Shown in pieces: positions 29,077-38,985 of a DNA stretch of 52,422 nucleotides (position 1 is the first letter of the stretch; each line of letters opens with the position of its first letter). This DNA is from Streptococcus pseudopneumoniae (GTDB taxonomy: Bacteria; Bacillota; Bacilli; Lactobacillales; Streptococcaceae). The position numbers were made by a program, and so were the translations under genes. The stretch lies in NCBI RefSeq assembly GCF_001074155.1, contig NZ_JUUZ01000002.1, positions 1 to 52,422 of the forward strand. The letters are read 5' to 3'. Under the pieces are notes generated by a model. The model did not search any database, was not told where the DNA came from, and saw nothing but the letters and a program-made list of their open reading frames with translations.

Positions 29077-29604
29077 ATGAGTTATTTTAAAAAGTATACA
29101 TTTGATAAATCTAAGTTTAAGTTAGGAATGCGAACGTTTAAAACAGGAATCGCTGTTTTTTTGGTCCTCATGATTTTTGGTTTTTTTGGATGGAAGGGAC
29201 TTCAGATTGGGGCTCTTACAGCCGTTTTTAGCTTGAGAGAAGACTTTGATAAAAGTGTCCACTTTGGGACATCACGTATTTTAGGGAATAGTATCGGTGG
29301 TTTTTATGCGCTGATGTTCTTCCTCCTAAATAACTTTTTTCATGGAGCCTTTTGGGTAACTCTTCTTGTAGTTCCAATTTGTACCATGTTAACCATTATG
29401 ACAAATGTTGCCATGAACAATAAGTCAGGAGTTATCGGTGGAGTTGCGGCTATGTTGATTATTACCTTATCAATTCCGAGTGGAGAGACTGTTTTGTACG
29501 TATTTGCTCGTGTATTTGAAACTTTTATGGGTGTTTTTGCAGCAATTCTTGTAAATTACGATATTGATCGTTTACGGAGCATTTTACTGAAAAAGACAAA
29601 ATAA
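29077..29604 (+). CDS. Aromatic acid exporter family (DUF939) membrane protein
   Basis: A 175-residue membrane protein with about five hydrophobic helices (IAVFLVLMIFGFFGW, GLQIGALTAVFSL, FYALMFFLLNNFF, VTLLVVPICTMLTIM, IGGVAAMLIITLSI). The RILGNSIGG and FETFMGVFAAILVNYDIDR segments are typical of the N-terminal ArAE/DUF939 domain. The substrate is unknown. It precedes glnR, and its stop codon directly abuts the GlnR box, so read-through into glnRA is possible. Confidence 0.82.
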   Translation: MSYFKKYTFDKSKFKLGMRTFKTGIAVFLVLMIFGFFGWKGLQIGALTAVFSLREDFDKSVHFGTSRILGNSIGGFYALMFFLLNNFFHGAFWVTLLVVPICTMLTIMTNVAMNNKSGVIGGVAAMLIITLSIPSGETVLYVFARVFETFMGVFAAILVNYDIDRLRSILLKKTK

Positions 29605-29621
29605 TGTCACAAGATATAACA
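29605..29621 (+). promoter_or_regulatory. GlnR operator
   Basis: TGTCA-N7-TAACA matches the GlnR/TnrA consensus TGTNA-N7-TNACA exactly. It starts one base after the preceding stop codon and lies just upstream of the glnR -35 box, as expected for nitrogen-controlled autorepression. Confidence 0.85.
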
Positions 29622-29628
29622 TTATTGA

Positions 29629-29657
29629 TTGACGATTGAATTTTTTTAGACTATAAT
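29629..29657 (+). promoter_or_regulatory. glnRA promoter
   Basis: TTGACG (29629-29634) and TATAAT (29652-29657) are spaced by 17 bp. Confidence 0.85.
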
Positions 29658-29679
29658 AGACAGAAAGAAGGAAGTGTAC

Positions 29680-30036
29680 ATGAAGGAAAAAGAATTTCGT
29701 CGCAATATGGCAGTTTTCCCCATTGGTAGTGTTATGAAGCTGACCGATCTTTCGGCGCGTCAAATTCGTTATTATGAAGATCAAGAGTTGATAAAACCTG
29801 ATCGAAACGAAGGTAATCGCCGTATGTATTCTTTGAATGATATGGATCGATTGCTTGAAATTAAAGATTATATCTCTGAAGGTCTTAACATTGCTGCTAT
29901 CAAGAAAAAATATGCCGAACGTGAGGCGAAAGCCAAGAAACCAGTCAGTCAAACTGAGGTGCGTCGGGCCCTTCGGAATGAGGTTCTTCAACAAAGTCGC
30001 TTTGCTTCTCAACAATCGCCTTTTGGTCGCGGTTAG
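29680..30036 (+). CDS. glnR: Glutamine synthetase repressor GlnR
   Basis: A MerR-family nitrogen regulator of 118 residues. The winged helix (SVMKLTDLSARQIRYYEDQELIKPDRNEGNRRMYSLNDMDRL) occupies residues 17-60, and the tail ends in SPFGRG. GlnR represses glnRA in nitrogen excess with help from feedback-inhibited glutamine synthetase. ATG 29680 follows AAGGAAGTG; a GTG two codons earlier is less likely. It is co-transcribed with glnA, 35 bp downstream. Confidence 0.96.
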   Translation: MKEKEFRRNMAVFPIGSVMKLTDLSARQIRYYEDQELIKPDRNEGNRRMYSLNDMDRLLEIKDYISEGLNIAAIKKKYAEREAKAKKPVSQTEVRRALRNEVLQQSRFASQQSPFGRG

Positions 30037-30071
30037 GCAACCGCTAGTCGTCATATATAAGGAGAAAAACC

Positions 30072-31418
30072 ATGCCAATCACAGCTGCAGATATTCGTCG
30101 TGAAGTTAAGGAAAAAAATGTAACCTTTATCCGTCTCATGTTTTCAGATATTTTGGGAACCATGAAAAACGTCGAAATTCCTGCTACAGATGAACAACTA
30201 GACAAGGTCTTGTCAAACAAGGCTATGTTTGATGGATCTTCTATTGAAGGGTTTGTTCGTATCAATGAATCAGATATGTACTTGTACCCTGACCTGGACA
30301 CATGGACTGTCTTCCCTTGGGGAGATGAGAACGGTAGTGTCGCAGGATTGATTTGTGATGTCTATACAACAGAAGGAGAGCCATTTGCTGGAGATCCTCG
30401 AAGCAACCTTAAACGAGCTCTTCATCACATGGAGAAAGTTGGATTCAAATCTTTCAACCTTGGTCCGGAACCAGAATTCTTCCTATTTAAGCTGGATGAA
30501 AATGGAGACCCAACTCTTGAGGTGAATGACAAGGGTGGTTACTTTGATTTGGCGCCTACAGACCTTGCGGATAATACCCGTCGTGAGATTGTAAATGTCT
30601 TGACTAAAATGGGATTTGAAGTAGAAGCCAGTCACCACGAAGTTGCCGTAGGTCAACATGAGATTGACTTTAAGTATGATGAAGTTCTTCGTGCATGTGA
30701 CAAGATTCAAATCTTTAAACTCGTTGTGAAAACCATTGCTCGTAAACACGGTTTGTATGCAACCTTTATGGCCAAACCAAAATTTGGAATTGCCGGATCA
30801 GGTATGCACTGTAATATGTCTCTCTTTGACCAAGATGGCAACAATGCCTTCTTTGATCCAGAAGATCCACGTGGAATGCAATTGTCAGAAACTGCTTATC
30901 ACTTCTTGGGTGGTTTGATCAAGCATGCCTACAACTTTACAGCAGTGACAAACCCAACCGTCAACTCTTATAAACGTTTGGTTCCTGGATATGAAGCACC
31001 CGTTTATATTGCTTGGGCAGGCCGCAACCGTTCACCGTTGGTGCGCGTTCCTGCTACTCGTGGAATGGGAACACGTTTGGAATTGCGCTCAGTAGACCCA
31101 ATGGCAAATCCATATATCGCAATGGCTGTTCTTTTGGAAGTTGGTTTGCACGGTATTGAAAACAAAATCGAAGCGCCAGCACCAATTGAAGAAAACATCT
31201 ATATCATGACTGCAGAAGAACGTAAAGAGGCTGGTATCACAGACCTTCCATCAACTCTCCACAACGCTTTGAAAGCTATGACAGAAGACGAAGTGGTTAA
31301 AGCAGCTCTAGGTGAACACATCTACACTAGCTTCCTTGAAGCTAAACGAATCGAATGGGCAAGCTATGCAACCTTCGTTTCACAATGGGAAATTGATAAC
31401 TACCTAGATCTATACTAA
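30072..31418 (+). CDS. glnA: Glutamine synthetase type I
   Basis: ATP-dependent synthesis of glutamine from glutamate and ammonia, 448 residues. Signatures include FDGSSIEGF near residue 50, GPEPEFFLF with metal-binding Glu, [30 protein letters not shown], and [34 protein letters not shown]. The length without the adenylylation region is the GSI-alpha type that is feedback-inhibited in Gram-positives. AAGGAGAAAAACC precedes the ATG. It ends at a strong terminator. Confidence 0.98.
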   Translation: MPITAADIRREVKEKNVTFIRLMFSDILGTMKNVEIPATDEQLDKVLSNKAMFDGSSIEGFVRINESDMYLYPDLDTWTVFPWGDENGSVAGLICDVYTTEGEPFAGDPRSNLKRALHHMEKVGFKSFNLGPEPEFFLFKLDENGDPTLEVNDKGGYFDLAPTDLADNTRREIVNVLTKMGFEVEASHHEVAVGQHEIDFKYDEVLRACDKIQIFKLVVKTIARKHGLYATFMAKPKFGIAGSGMHCNMSLFDQDGNNAFFDPEDPRGMQLSETAYHFLGGLIKHAYNFTAVTNPTVNSYKRLVPGYEAPVYIAWAGRNRSPLVRVPATRGMGTRLELRSVDPMANPYIAMAVLLEVGLHGIENKIEAPAPIEENIYIMTAEERKEAGITDLPSTLHNALKAMTEDEVVKAALGEHIYTSFLEAKRIEWASYATFVSQWEIDNYLDLY

Positions 31419-31429
31419 CGATAAATCAG

Positions 31430-31460
31430 AAAGATTGTCCGTGAGGTCAATCTTTTTTTT
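31430..31460 (+). terminator. Terminator of glnRA
   Basis: AAAGATTG (31430-31437) pairs with CAATCTTT (31448-31455). The stem extends through CC/GG at the top, and it is followed by a run of T. Confidence 0.9.
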
Positions 31461-31461
31461 C

Positions 31462-31512
31462 TTGCATTTTATATCGAGGTGTGATATACTTTGTATAACG
31501 AGGTGCGATATA
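31462..31512 (+). promoter_or_regulatory. padR promoter with direct-repeat operators
   Basis: TTGCAT (31462-31467) and TATACT (31485-31490) have a 17-bp spacer. A 14-bp repeat, CGAGGTGTGATATA (31475-31488) and CGAGGTGCGATATA (31499-31512), recurs at 24-bp spacing with one mismatch. The first copy covers the spacer and -10; the second covers the likely start region. This is a good candidate autoregulatory operator for the PadR protein just downstream. Confidence 0.65.
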
Positions 31513-31538
31513 TCGAACTAAATAGGAGGTTTGGTTAA

Positions 31539-31859
31539 ATGGGATTAACAGATAAGATTAGGCGGGTTTACCTTCCTATGACTGAAACGGGTTTTTATAT
31601 TCTGTTTTGTCTGCAAAAGGAGAACCACGGCTATGGTATTACGCAAAAGGTTAAAGAGATGACAGATTCGCAAGTATCAATTAGTCCTGGAACTATGTAT
31701 GGAACCCTATCGAAGATGGAAAAGGATGGTTTGGTTTCCTTTGTCCGAGAAGAGGAAAAACGTAAAATCTATCAGATAACAGACTTGGGCCGAAAAGTTT
31801 TAGAGATTGAGTTGAAACGTATTGAGCGGCTCTATAGAAACAGTCGGGAGGAGCTTTGA
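31539..31859 (+). CDS. PadR family transcriptional regulator
   Basis: A 106-residue PadR-type winged-helix repressor: FYILFCLQKENHGYGITQKVKE, ISPGTMYGTLSKMEKDGLV and KIYQITDLGRKVLEIE, with a short C-terminal dimerisation helix (subfamily with a single helix). TAGGAGG precedes the ATG. Its stop codon overlaps the start of the next gene (TGATG), so it is translationally linked to two DUF2812 membrane proteins, the probable regulated targets. The inducing signal is unknown. Confidence 0.92.
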   Translation: MGLTDKIRRVYLPMTETGFYILFCLQKENHGYGITQKVKEMTDSQVSISPGTMYGTLSKMEKDGLVSFVREEEKRKIYQITDLGRKVLEIELKRIERLYRNSREEL

Positions 31860-32434
31860 TGGAAAAGAAGGTTGTTTATAGAATTGCTACCATTGCGGAT
31901 TATGATAGAGAGGCTCTCTATCTCGAAGAGATGCATGCTCAGGGCTGGAAACTTAAGGAAGTAAGTTATTCTAACTTAGTAGTTGCGGTTAAGTATACTT
32001 TTGAAAAGTGCCAACCGGACCAGGTGGTTTATCAGTTGGACTTTTATCCTATGAAAAAGTCAGAGAGAGCTTCCTATTTACAACTATTTAAAGATTGTGG
32101 CTGGGAGCATATTACAGACTTTAATGGTTTTTCCTACTTTAGAAAGCTTTATTCTGGAGTTGAGTCGGATGCCGAGTTTGAAATTTATAATGACGCGGTC
32201 GGGAAGTTAGCAATGGTCAAGAAAATTTTAACAACGCGGATGCTTCCTATTTTGCTTCTCTTTTTAGCGCTACTACCGGTTTTCTCAAAGTTACTCAGTG
32301 GAGGTAGTTCTTTCAGTTGGGGAATGTTTTTGATTGTTATCATAGACTGTACTTTATTGATAGTTTTCGCGATTCAGATTTCTTATATTTTTTGGAGATT
32401 GTTTCAAAAGTGGAAAGAATTATCTGATAAATAA
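31859..32434 (+). CDS. DUF2812 domain membrane protein (copy 1)
   Basis: A 191-residue protein. A DUF2812 domain lies at about 5-105: ATIADYDREALYLEEMHAQGW, then the YTFEKCQPDQVVYQLDFYP strand and LFKDCGWEHITDFNGFSYFRK. Two C-terminal TM helices follow at about 126-146 and 155-180. DUF2812 genes are typically paired with PadR regulators in Firmicutes, and no biochemical function is established. ATG 31859 has GGAGGAG just upstream. A paralogue follows 21 bp downstream. Confidence 0.87.
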   Translation: MEKKVVYRIATIADYDREALYLEEMHAQGWKLKEVSYSNLVVAVKYTFEKCQPDQVVYQLDFYPMKKSERASYLQLFKDCGWEHITDFNGFSYFRKLYSGVESDAEFEIYNDAVGKLAMVKKILTTRMLPILLLFLALLPVFSKLLSGGSSFSWGMFLIVIIDCTLLIVFAIQISYIFWRLFQKWKELSDK

Positions 32435-32455
32435 AATCATTTTGGAGGTTAGACA

Positions 32456-32968
32456 ATGAATAGCAAAGTACAATTTCGAATGTTTACCATTTTTGATTTG
32501 GATAAGGTAGGAGATTATTTGCATGAGATGCACTTGAAAGGTTGGAAATTTAAATCGAATCGTTTTGGCTTTTTCTATTTTGAACCATGCCGACCAGATG
32601 ATGTGATTTACCGTGTGTGGAATACTAGCTACCTTAGAAAGAATGAGATGGTGTTACAAAGTATTAAGGATAGAGGATGGGAATTTGTGGGAAATTGTTC
32701 TTATACTGTTTTTAGAAAAGCAACTTGTGATGTAGATTCAAATGATCAACCTTTCATGGACGATCGTCTTCGATGGGCTGATGTGAAATCTAGACTTCGT
32801 ACATCTACAGTTTCTATCTCTGGCGGTCTAGTTATTTGTATGAGCCTGTTTCGCGAAAGTCTCTCTCAGTCTTTCTTCCTTATTTTTGCCCTTTATGCCC
32901 TCATGATTTCTTACCTAATCTATAGTTTTTACAGACTTAAAAAGAAATATCTTGAGAATGTAAGATGA
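32456..32968 (+). CDS. DUF2812 domain membrane protein (copy 2)
   Basis: A 170-residue paralogue of the preceding gene. The N-terminal DUF2812 domain has FRMFTIFDLDKVGDYLHEMHLKGW, FYFEPCRPDDVIYRVWN and SIKDRGWEFVGNCSYTVFRK. The C-terminal half has two hydrophobic segments at about 115-150. The shared pattern of MH-x3-GW and C-x-PD-x-V-x-Y shows tandem duplication followed by divergence. TTGGAGG precedes the ATG. No terminator follows before the first CIRCE element. Confidence 0.85.
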   Translation: MNSKVQFRMFTIFDLDKVGDYLHEMHLKGWKFKSNRFGFFYFEPCRPDDVIYRVWNTSYLRKNEMVLQSIKDRGWEFVGNCSYTVFRKATCDVDSNDQPFMDDRLRWADVKSRLRTSTVSISGGLVICMSLFRESLSQSFFLIFALYALMISYLIYSFYRLKKKYLENVR

Positions 32969-32992
32969 TCTTCTAGGTCCTCAGACTGATTT

Positions 32993-33019
32993 TTAGCACT
33001 CTTGGCAAAAGAGTGCTAA
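32993..33019. promoter_or_regulatory. CIRCE element 1
   Basis: TTAGCACTC-N9-GAGTGCTAA is a perfect match to the HrcA operator. It lies upstream of the hrcA -35 box and its inverted repeat could also act as a weak terminator for the DUF2812 genes (T run after it). Confidence 0.95.
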
Positions 33020-33036
33020 TTTTTTGAGTTTTTGTC

Positions 33037-33064
33037 TTGACATTCTTTTCTAAGGGTGTATAAT
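33037..33064 (+). promoter_or_regulatory. Promoter of the hrcA-dnaJ operon
   Basis: A perfect TTGACA (33037-33042) and perfect TATAAT (33059-33064), spacer 16 bp, flanked on both sides by CIRCE elements. Confidence 0.93.
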
Positions 33065-33075
33065 AGAATCATGAG

Positions 33076-33102
33076 TTAGCACTTGGATGTGTTGAGTGCT
33101 AA
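33076..33102. promoter_or_regulatory. CIRCE element 2
   Basis: TTAGCACTT-N9-GAGTGCTAA has one mismatch to the HrcA operator. It covers the transcription start/leader region just upstream of the hrcA ribosome site. Confidence 0.93.
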
Positions 33103-33129
33103 AAAGATCTATCAGAGAGGAGTGACGAG

Positions 33130-34164
33130 ATGGTTACGGAACGTCAACAGAATATTTTAAATCTGATTATTGACATCTTTACCAAAACGCACGAACCTGT
33201 TGGATCTAAGGCCTTGCAAGAGTCTATTAACTCTAGTAGTGCTACCATTCGAAATGATATGGCAGCTCTAGAAAAGCAAGGTTTGCTTGAAAAGGCTCAT
33301 ACTTCCAGTGGTCGTATGCCGAGTGTGGCTGGTTTTCAATACTATGTCAAACACTCCCTATCCTTTGACCGTTTAGCTGAGAATCAGGTTTATGAGATTG
33401 TAAAAGCCTTTGATCAAGAATTCTTCAAGCTTGAGGATATTCTTCAAGAGGCAACGAAAATTTTGTCAGACTTGAGTGGTTGTACGGTTGTAGCGCTGGA
33501 TGTTGAACCAAGTAGGCAGAAGCTAACAGCTTTTGATATTGTTGTCCTCGGGCAACATACAGCTCTTGCTGTTTTTACGCTTGATGAGTCTAGAACAGTT
33601 ACCAGTCAGTTTTTGATTCCGAGAAATTTCTTGCAGGAGGATTTAAATCGCCTCAAGACCATGATTCAAGAACGTTTCCTGGATCAGACTGTTTTGGATA
33701 TTCACTACAAGATTCGGACAGAGATTCCGCAGATTATCCAACGTTACTTCACAACAACGGATAACGTTATGGATCTTATTGAGCATATCTTCAAAGAAAT
33801 GTTCAATGAAAATATCGTGGTTTCTGGGAAAGTCAATCTTTTGAATTTCGCTAATTTAGCGGCCTATCAATTTTTTGATCAGCCACAAAAGGTAGCTTTG
33901 GAGATTCGAGAAAATCTGATTGGTGACCAGATGCAAAGTGTCCGAGTTGCGGATAGCCAAGAATCTTGTCTTGCTGACTTAGCAGTGATTAGCAGTAAGT
34001 TCCTGATTCCCTATCGTGGGTTTGGAATTCTGGCGATTATAGGTCCAGTTAATCTGGATTATCAACAATTGGTTAATCAACTCAACGTTGTCAATCGAGT
34101 TTTGACTATGAAGTTGACGGATTTTTACCGCTATCTCAGTAGCAATCACTATGAAGTGAATTAA
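33130..34164 (+). CDS. hrcA: Heat-inducible transcription repressor HrcA
   Basis: Represses class I heat-shock genes by binding CIRCE; its activity depends on GroEL. The 344-residue protein starts [30 protein letters not shown] and has the winged helix [34 protein letters not shown], then a GAF-like domain with [12 protein letters not shown] near the end. GAGAGGAGTGACGAG supplies the ribosome site. It is the first gene of hrcA-grpE-dnaK-(PfpI)-dnaJ and controls itself through the two CIRCE boxes. Confidence 0.97.
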   Translation: MVTERQQNILNLIIDIFTKTHEPVGSKALQESINSSSATIRNDMAALEKQGLLEKAHTSSGRMPSVAGFQYYVKHSLSFDRLAENQVYEIVKAFDQEFFKLEDILQEATKILSDLSGCTVVALDVEPSRQKLTAFDIVVLGQHTALAVFTLDESRTVTSQFLIPRNFLQEDLNRLKTMIQERFLDQTVLDIHYKIRTEIPQIIQRYFTTTDNVMDLIEHIFKEMFNENIVVSGKVNLLNFANLAAYQFFDQPQKVALEIRENLIGDQMQSVRVADSQESCLADLAVISSKFLIPYRGFGILAIIGPVNLDYQQLVNQLNVVNRVLTMKLTDFYRYLSSNHYEVN

Positions 34165-34190
34165 GATTGAAATCATTAAAGGAGGCGAAA

Positions 34191-34706
34191 ATGGCCCAAG
34201 ATATTAAAAATGAAGAAGTAAAAGAAGAGGAAGTTGTTGAACCAGTAGAAGAAACAACTCCTGAAAAGTCTGAATTGGACTTGGCCAATGAACGTGCCGA
34301 AGAATTTGAAAACAAATACCTTCGTGCTCATGCAGAAATGCAAAACATTCAGCGCCGCGCCAACGAAGAGCGCCAACTCTTGCAACGCTATCGCAGTCAA
34401 GATTTGGCGAAAGCAATCTTGCCATCACTTGACAACCTCGAACGTGCCCTTGCCGTCGAAGGATTGACAGATGATGTGAAGAAGGGCTTGGAAATGGTCC
34501 AAGAAAGTTTGGTACATGCTCTGAAAGAAGAAGGGATCGAAGAAATCCCAGCAGATGGAGAATTTGACCATAACTACCACATGGCTATTCAAACAGTTCC
34601 AGCAGATGACGAACATCCAGCAGACACCATCGCACAAGTCTTCCAAAAAGGCTACAAACTCCATGACCGCATCCTACGCCCAGCAATGGTAGTCGTGTAT
34701 AACTAG
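34191..34706 (+). CDS. grpE: Nucleotide exchange factor GrpE
   Basis: Releases ADP from DnaK. The 171-residue protein has an acidic N-terminus ([15 protein letters not shown]), a long helix ([30 protein letters not shown]) and the beta-wing ([33 protein letters not shown]). ATG 34191 is chosen because AAAGGAGGCGAAA precedes it; eight extra codons upstream overlap hrcA's end without a ribosome site. It is separated from dnaK by 260 bp that hold a repeat element. Confidence 0.96.
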   Translation: MAQDIKNEEVKEEEVVEPVEETTPEKSELDLANERAEEFENKYLRAHAEMQNIQRRANEERQLLQRYRSQDLAKAILPSLDNLERALAVEGLTDDVKKGLEMVQESLVHALKEEGIEEIPADGEFDHNYHMAIQTVPADDEHPADTIAQVFQKGYKLHDRILRPAMVVVYN

Positions 34707-34788
34707 GCTACAGAACTAAAAAACCTTGTCCGAAACGACACTAAACTATGAAGAAAGATAAGAGGCAAGCCAGAGGCTTGCAAGGAAG

Positions 34789-34921
34789 ATATTTCCTGCT
34801 GTGGTGAAAGTTTCAGTAGCTTGTGCTACTGAAACAGGGGATTTTTGAGACAATAGGCTCAAAAATAAGTGATGAAATCCCGAAGGGAGTTGCTCACGTC
34901 CCCACCACTTAAGGGAAATAT
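34789..34921 (+). repeat. Palindromic intergenic repeat, copy A (between grpE and dnaK)
   Basis: The core 34801-34908 is bounded by GTGGTG and CACCAC. Flanking arms ATATTTCC (34789-34796) and GGAAATAT (34914-34921) extend the outer stem. Inside are three hairpins. One has an 11-bp stem starting GTTTCAGTAGC. The second is ATTTTTGAG/CTCAAAAAT. The third is GTGA/TCAC enclosing TCCC/GGGA. A second copy in opposite orientation lies at 48882-49015. It shares the GTGGTGAAAG, GGGGATTTTTGAG, TAGGCTCAAAAATAAG and CGTCCC blocks, but its first hairpin is unrelated. The unit is not part of any gene. It may belong to a known family such as SPRITE, which I cannot check. Confidence 0.8.
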
Positions 34922-34954
34922 TAAGAAAAATCAAAAATAGAATATAAAATTTAA

Positions 34955-36788
<1,834 letters not shown>

Positions 36789-36790
<2 letters not shown>

Positions 36791-36812
36791 AATAGTCCAG
36801 TGGACTATTTTA
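36789..36812 (+). terminator. Hairpin directly after dnaK
   Basis: AAATAGTCCA and TGGACTATTT form a near-perfect palindrome next to the dnaK stop, with a short T tract. It may trim or slow the operon transcript. Confidence 0.6.
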
Positions 36813-36936
36813 TCCCGAGCTTGAAAATTGGGGAGCGAGGCGTTAAGAATTACAGTTCACTCTAATGATTGTCATTCTACGGCAATTGCTATGGGCCTTT
36901 CCTAAACGCCTAACTAGCAAATGATAAGAAGAAATC

Positions 36937-36964
36937 CAGAGGTTGCAACCCAGCCTCTGTTTTT
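36937..36964 (+). terminator. Second terminator-like hairpin before the PfpI gene
   Basis: CAGAGG (36937-36942) pairs with CCTCTG (36954-36959), followed by TTTTT. Between this and dnaK lies an imperfect inverted repeat (GGCGTTaAG near 36839 with CTAAACGCC near 36902) of unknown role. A TAAAAT box after the hairpin could be a -10 for the next gene. Confidence 0.6.
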
Positions 36965-36987
36965 CGGTAAAATAGAGGATGTTGCAT

Positions 36988-37620
36988 ATGAAAAAAGTAC
37001 TTTGTATCATTTATCCTAATTTTTCTCTTTATGAGATAACCACTTTAACGAGTACTTTAGCTCTGTCTTTTGATATCACGATTGATTATGTAGCTTCTGA
37101 GAATTCGAAGGTGGTCTCTGAGGATGGTTTGTCCTGTCAACCGACGAAAACATTGGATCAAATCCGTATAGAAGATTATTCTTGTGTGATTTTGCCAGGA
37201 ATGGTAAATATAGGTTCTGCTCTACAAGATGAGAAATTGATCTCATTTTTGAGAAGTCTTGATAAGCAAGATATCCTAATTGCAGCCATTTCTTCAGCGC
37301 CCCTTTTATTAGCGAAAGCAGGCTTGTTGAACGACACAAAATTTACAGGTGGAATTTGGCAAAACTTCTTTGACTATTTTGAATTTCTTCCACGTGAAAA
37401 TTTCCAACCGAAAGTTCTTGTTCAAGATAAACAAATCATTACAGCTATTGGTTTTGCACATCAAGAGTTTGCAAGGAAAGTGATTCTAAGTCTAGGGTTG
37501 GCAGAGAATACGGACAACTATTTTAAAGAAGAGAACGAGTATGCTGAAGAGGATTTGATATTTACTCTATCAGATGAAGAGTTTGATCAAGTGAAGCAGA
37601 GTATAGAAAACAGCCTCTAA
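36988..37620 (+). CDS. DJ-1/PfpI family protein
   Basis: A 210-residue class I glutamine-amidotransferase-like protein. It starts MKKVLCIIYPNFSLYEI, with a conserved Glu near residue 15. The nucleophile elbow reads AAISSAPLLLAKAG around residue 100, with Ser where DJ-1 proteins usually have Cys (AAICxGP). The last ~45 residues are acidic and outside the fold. With the usual Cys absent, deglycase or protease activity is doubtful. ATG 36988 is chosen because AGAGG precedes it; ATG 36979 is three codons upstream. It lies between dnaK and dnaJ, also in pneumococcus as I recall, which suggests a stress role. Confidence 0.82.
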   Translation: MKKVLCIIYPNFSLYEITTLTSTLALSFDITIDYVASENSKVVSEDGLSCQPTKTLDQIRIEDYSCVILPGMVNIGSALQDEKLISFLRSLDKQDILIAAISSAPLLLAKAGLLNDTKFTGGIWQNFFDYFEFLPRENFQPKVLVQDKQIITAIGFAHQEFARKVILSLGLAENTDNYFKEENEYAEEDLIFTLSDEEFDQVKQSIENSL

Positions 37621-37653
37621 AGATTTACATGAAAATTATAGAAAGGAACAAGT

Positions 37654-37755
37654 GTGTTCAGGGAATTGAACACGGGCTACGGACTGTACCAAAAAGATAG
37701 TTTTTTCTAGGACGCTAGCGTCCGTCGTCAAAACTCCTATTTTGGCTGTGTCCGT
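37654..37755. repeat. Nested inverted repeats upstream of dnaJ
   Basis: GTGTTCA/TGAACAC (37654-37673) forms one hairpin. A larger imperfect palindrome joins 37681-37700 (GGAC...CCAAAAA..ATAG) with 37737-37753 (CTATTTTGG...GTCC) and encloses the perfect palindrome GGACGCTAGCGTCC at 37710-37723. No gene is present. The structure sits about 25 bp before dnaJ, which lacks a clear ribosome-binding site. Confidence 0.65.
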
Positions 37756-37779
37756 TTGACGCCCTTTGTATCTTAAATT

Positions 37780-38916
37780 ATGAACAATACTGAATTTTAT
37801 GACCGTTTGGGCGTTTCAAAGAATGCATCTCAAGATGAGATCAAGAAAGCCTATCGGAAATTATCTAAAAAATATCACCCAGATATCAACAAAGAACCTG
37901 GTGCTGAGGAAAAGTACAAGGAAGTTCAAGAAGCCTATGAGACTTTAAGTGACGAACAAAAGCGGGCAGCTTATGACCAATATGGTGCGGCTGGAGCCAA
38001 CGGTGGCTTTGGTGGTGCAGGCGGTTTCGGTGGCTTCGATGGTGCAGGCGGTTTTGGTGGATTTGAAGATATCTTCTCAAGTTTTTTCGGCGGAGGTGGT
38101 TCTTCTCGCAATCCAAATGCTCCTCGTCAAGGTGATGACCTCCAGTATCGCGTCAATTTGACTTTTGAAGAGGCCATCTTTGGTACTGAAAAAGAAGTCA
38201 AATACAATCGTGAATCAAGCTGTCGTACTTGTAACGGATCAGGTGCTAAGCCTGGAACAAGTCCAGTTACTTGTGGACGCTGTCACGGTTCTGGTGTTAT
38301 CAACGTCGATACTCAAACACCGCTTGGTATGATGCGTCGCCAAGTAACCTGTGATGTCTGTCATGGTCGCGGAAAAGAAATCAAAGATCCATGTACAACA
38401 TGTCATGGAACAGGTCATGAAAAACAAGCCCACAGTGTCCATGTGAAAATTCCAGCAGGTGTCGAAACTGGTCAACAAATTCGTCTAGCTGGTCAAGGGG
38501 AGGCAGGCTTTAACGGTGGTCCTTATGGAGACTTGTATGTAGTAGTTTCTGTAGAAGCAAGCGATAAATTTGAACGTGAAGGAACAACTATTTTCTACAA
38601 GTTAAACCTCAATATCGTCCAAGCAACTCTTGGTGATACTGTCGATATCCCAACCGTTCACGGGGATGTTGAATTGGTGATTCCAGAGGGAACTCAAACC
38701 GGTAAACGATTCCGTCTACGTGGTAAGGGAGCTCCAAGTCTTCGTGGTGGTGCTGTTGGTGACCAATACGTGACGGTTAATGTCGTGACGCCTACAGGTT
38801 TGAATGAACGACAAAAAGCAGCCTTGAAAGAATTCGCAGCTGCAGGTGACTTGAAAGTCAATCCAAAGAAAAAAGGCTTCTTTGACCATATAAAAGATGC
38901 CTTTGAGGGTGAATAA
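37780..38916 (+). CDS. dnaJ: Chaperone protein DnaJ (Hsp40)
   Basis: DnaK co-chaperone, 378 residues. The J domain at 1-70 has the HPD motif ([12 protein letters not shown]). A Gly/Phe-rich region at about 75-115 is built of repeated [11 protein letters not shown] units. Four CxxCxGxG zinc modules occupy about 147-215 ([32 protein letters not shown]), followed by the C-terminal substrate domain. The ATG is fixed by homology; the bases before it (TCTTAAATT) give no Shine-Dalgarno match, which is unusual in this window. Confidence 0.97.
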   Translation: MNNTEFYDRLGVSKNASQDEIKKAYRKLSKKYHPDINKEPGAEEKYKEVQEAYETLSDEQKRAAYDQYGAAGANGGFGGAGGFGGFDGAGGFGGFEDIFSSFFGGGGSSRNPNAPRQGDDLQYRVNLTFEEAIFGTEKEVKYNRESSCRTCNGSGAKPGTSPVTCGRCHGSGVINVDTQTPLGMMRRQVTCDVCHGRGKEIKDPCTTCHGTGHEKQAHSVHVKIPAGVETGQQIRLAGQGEAGFNGGPYGDLYVVVSVEASDKFEREGTTIFYKLNLNIVQATLGDTVDIPTVHGDVELVIPEGTQTGKRFRLRGKGAPSLRGGAVGDQYVTVNVVTPTGLNERQKAALKEFAAAGDLKVNPKKKGFFDHIKDAFEGE

Positions 38917-38918
38917 AA

Positions 38919-38945
38919 CAAAAGAGCCATAAGGCTCTTTTTTGT
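38919..38945. terminator. Bidirectional terminator after dnaJ
   Basis: AAAGAGCC / GGCTCTTT with a 4-nt loop and T/A tracts on either side, between converging dnaJ and the minus-strand gene. Confidence 0.9.
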
Positions 38946-38985
38946 TTGTAGTTAGTATAGGAGAAAAGATTCTCTGACTGATCTG

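Noticed and set aside
29584..30078. A 164-codon minus-strand frame over glnR
   Set aside because: It covers the GlnR operator and glnR on the opposite strand and has no ribosome site.
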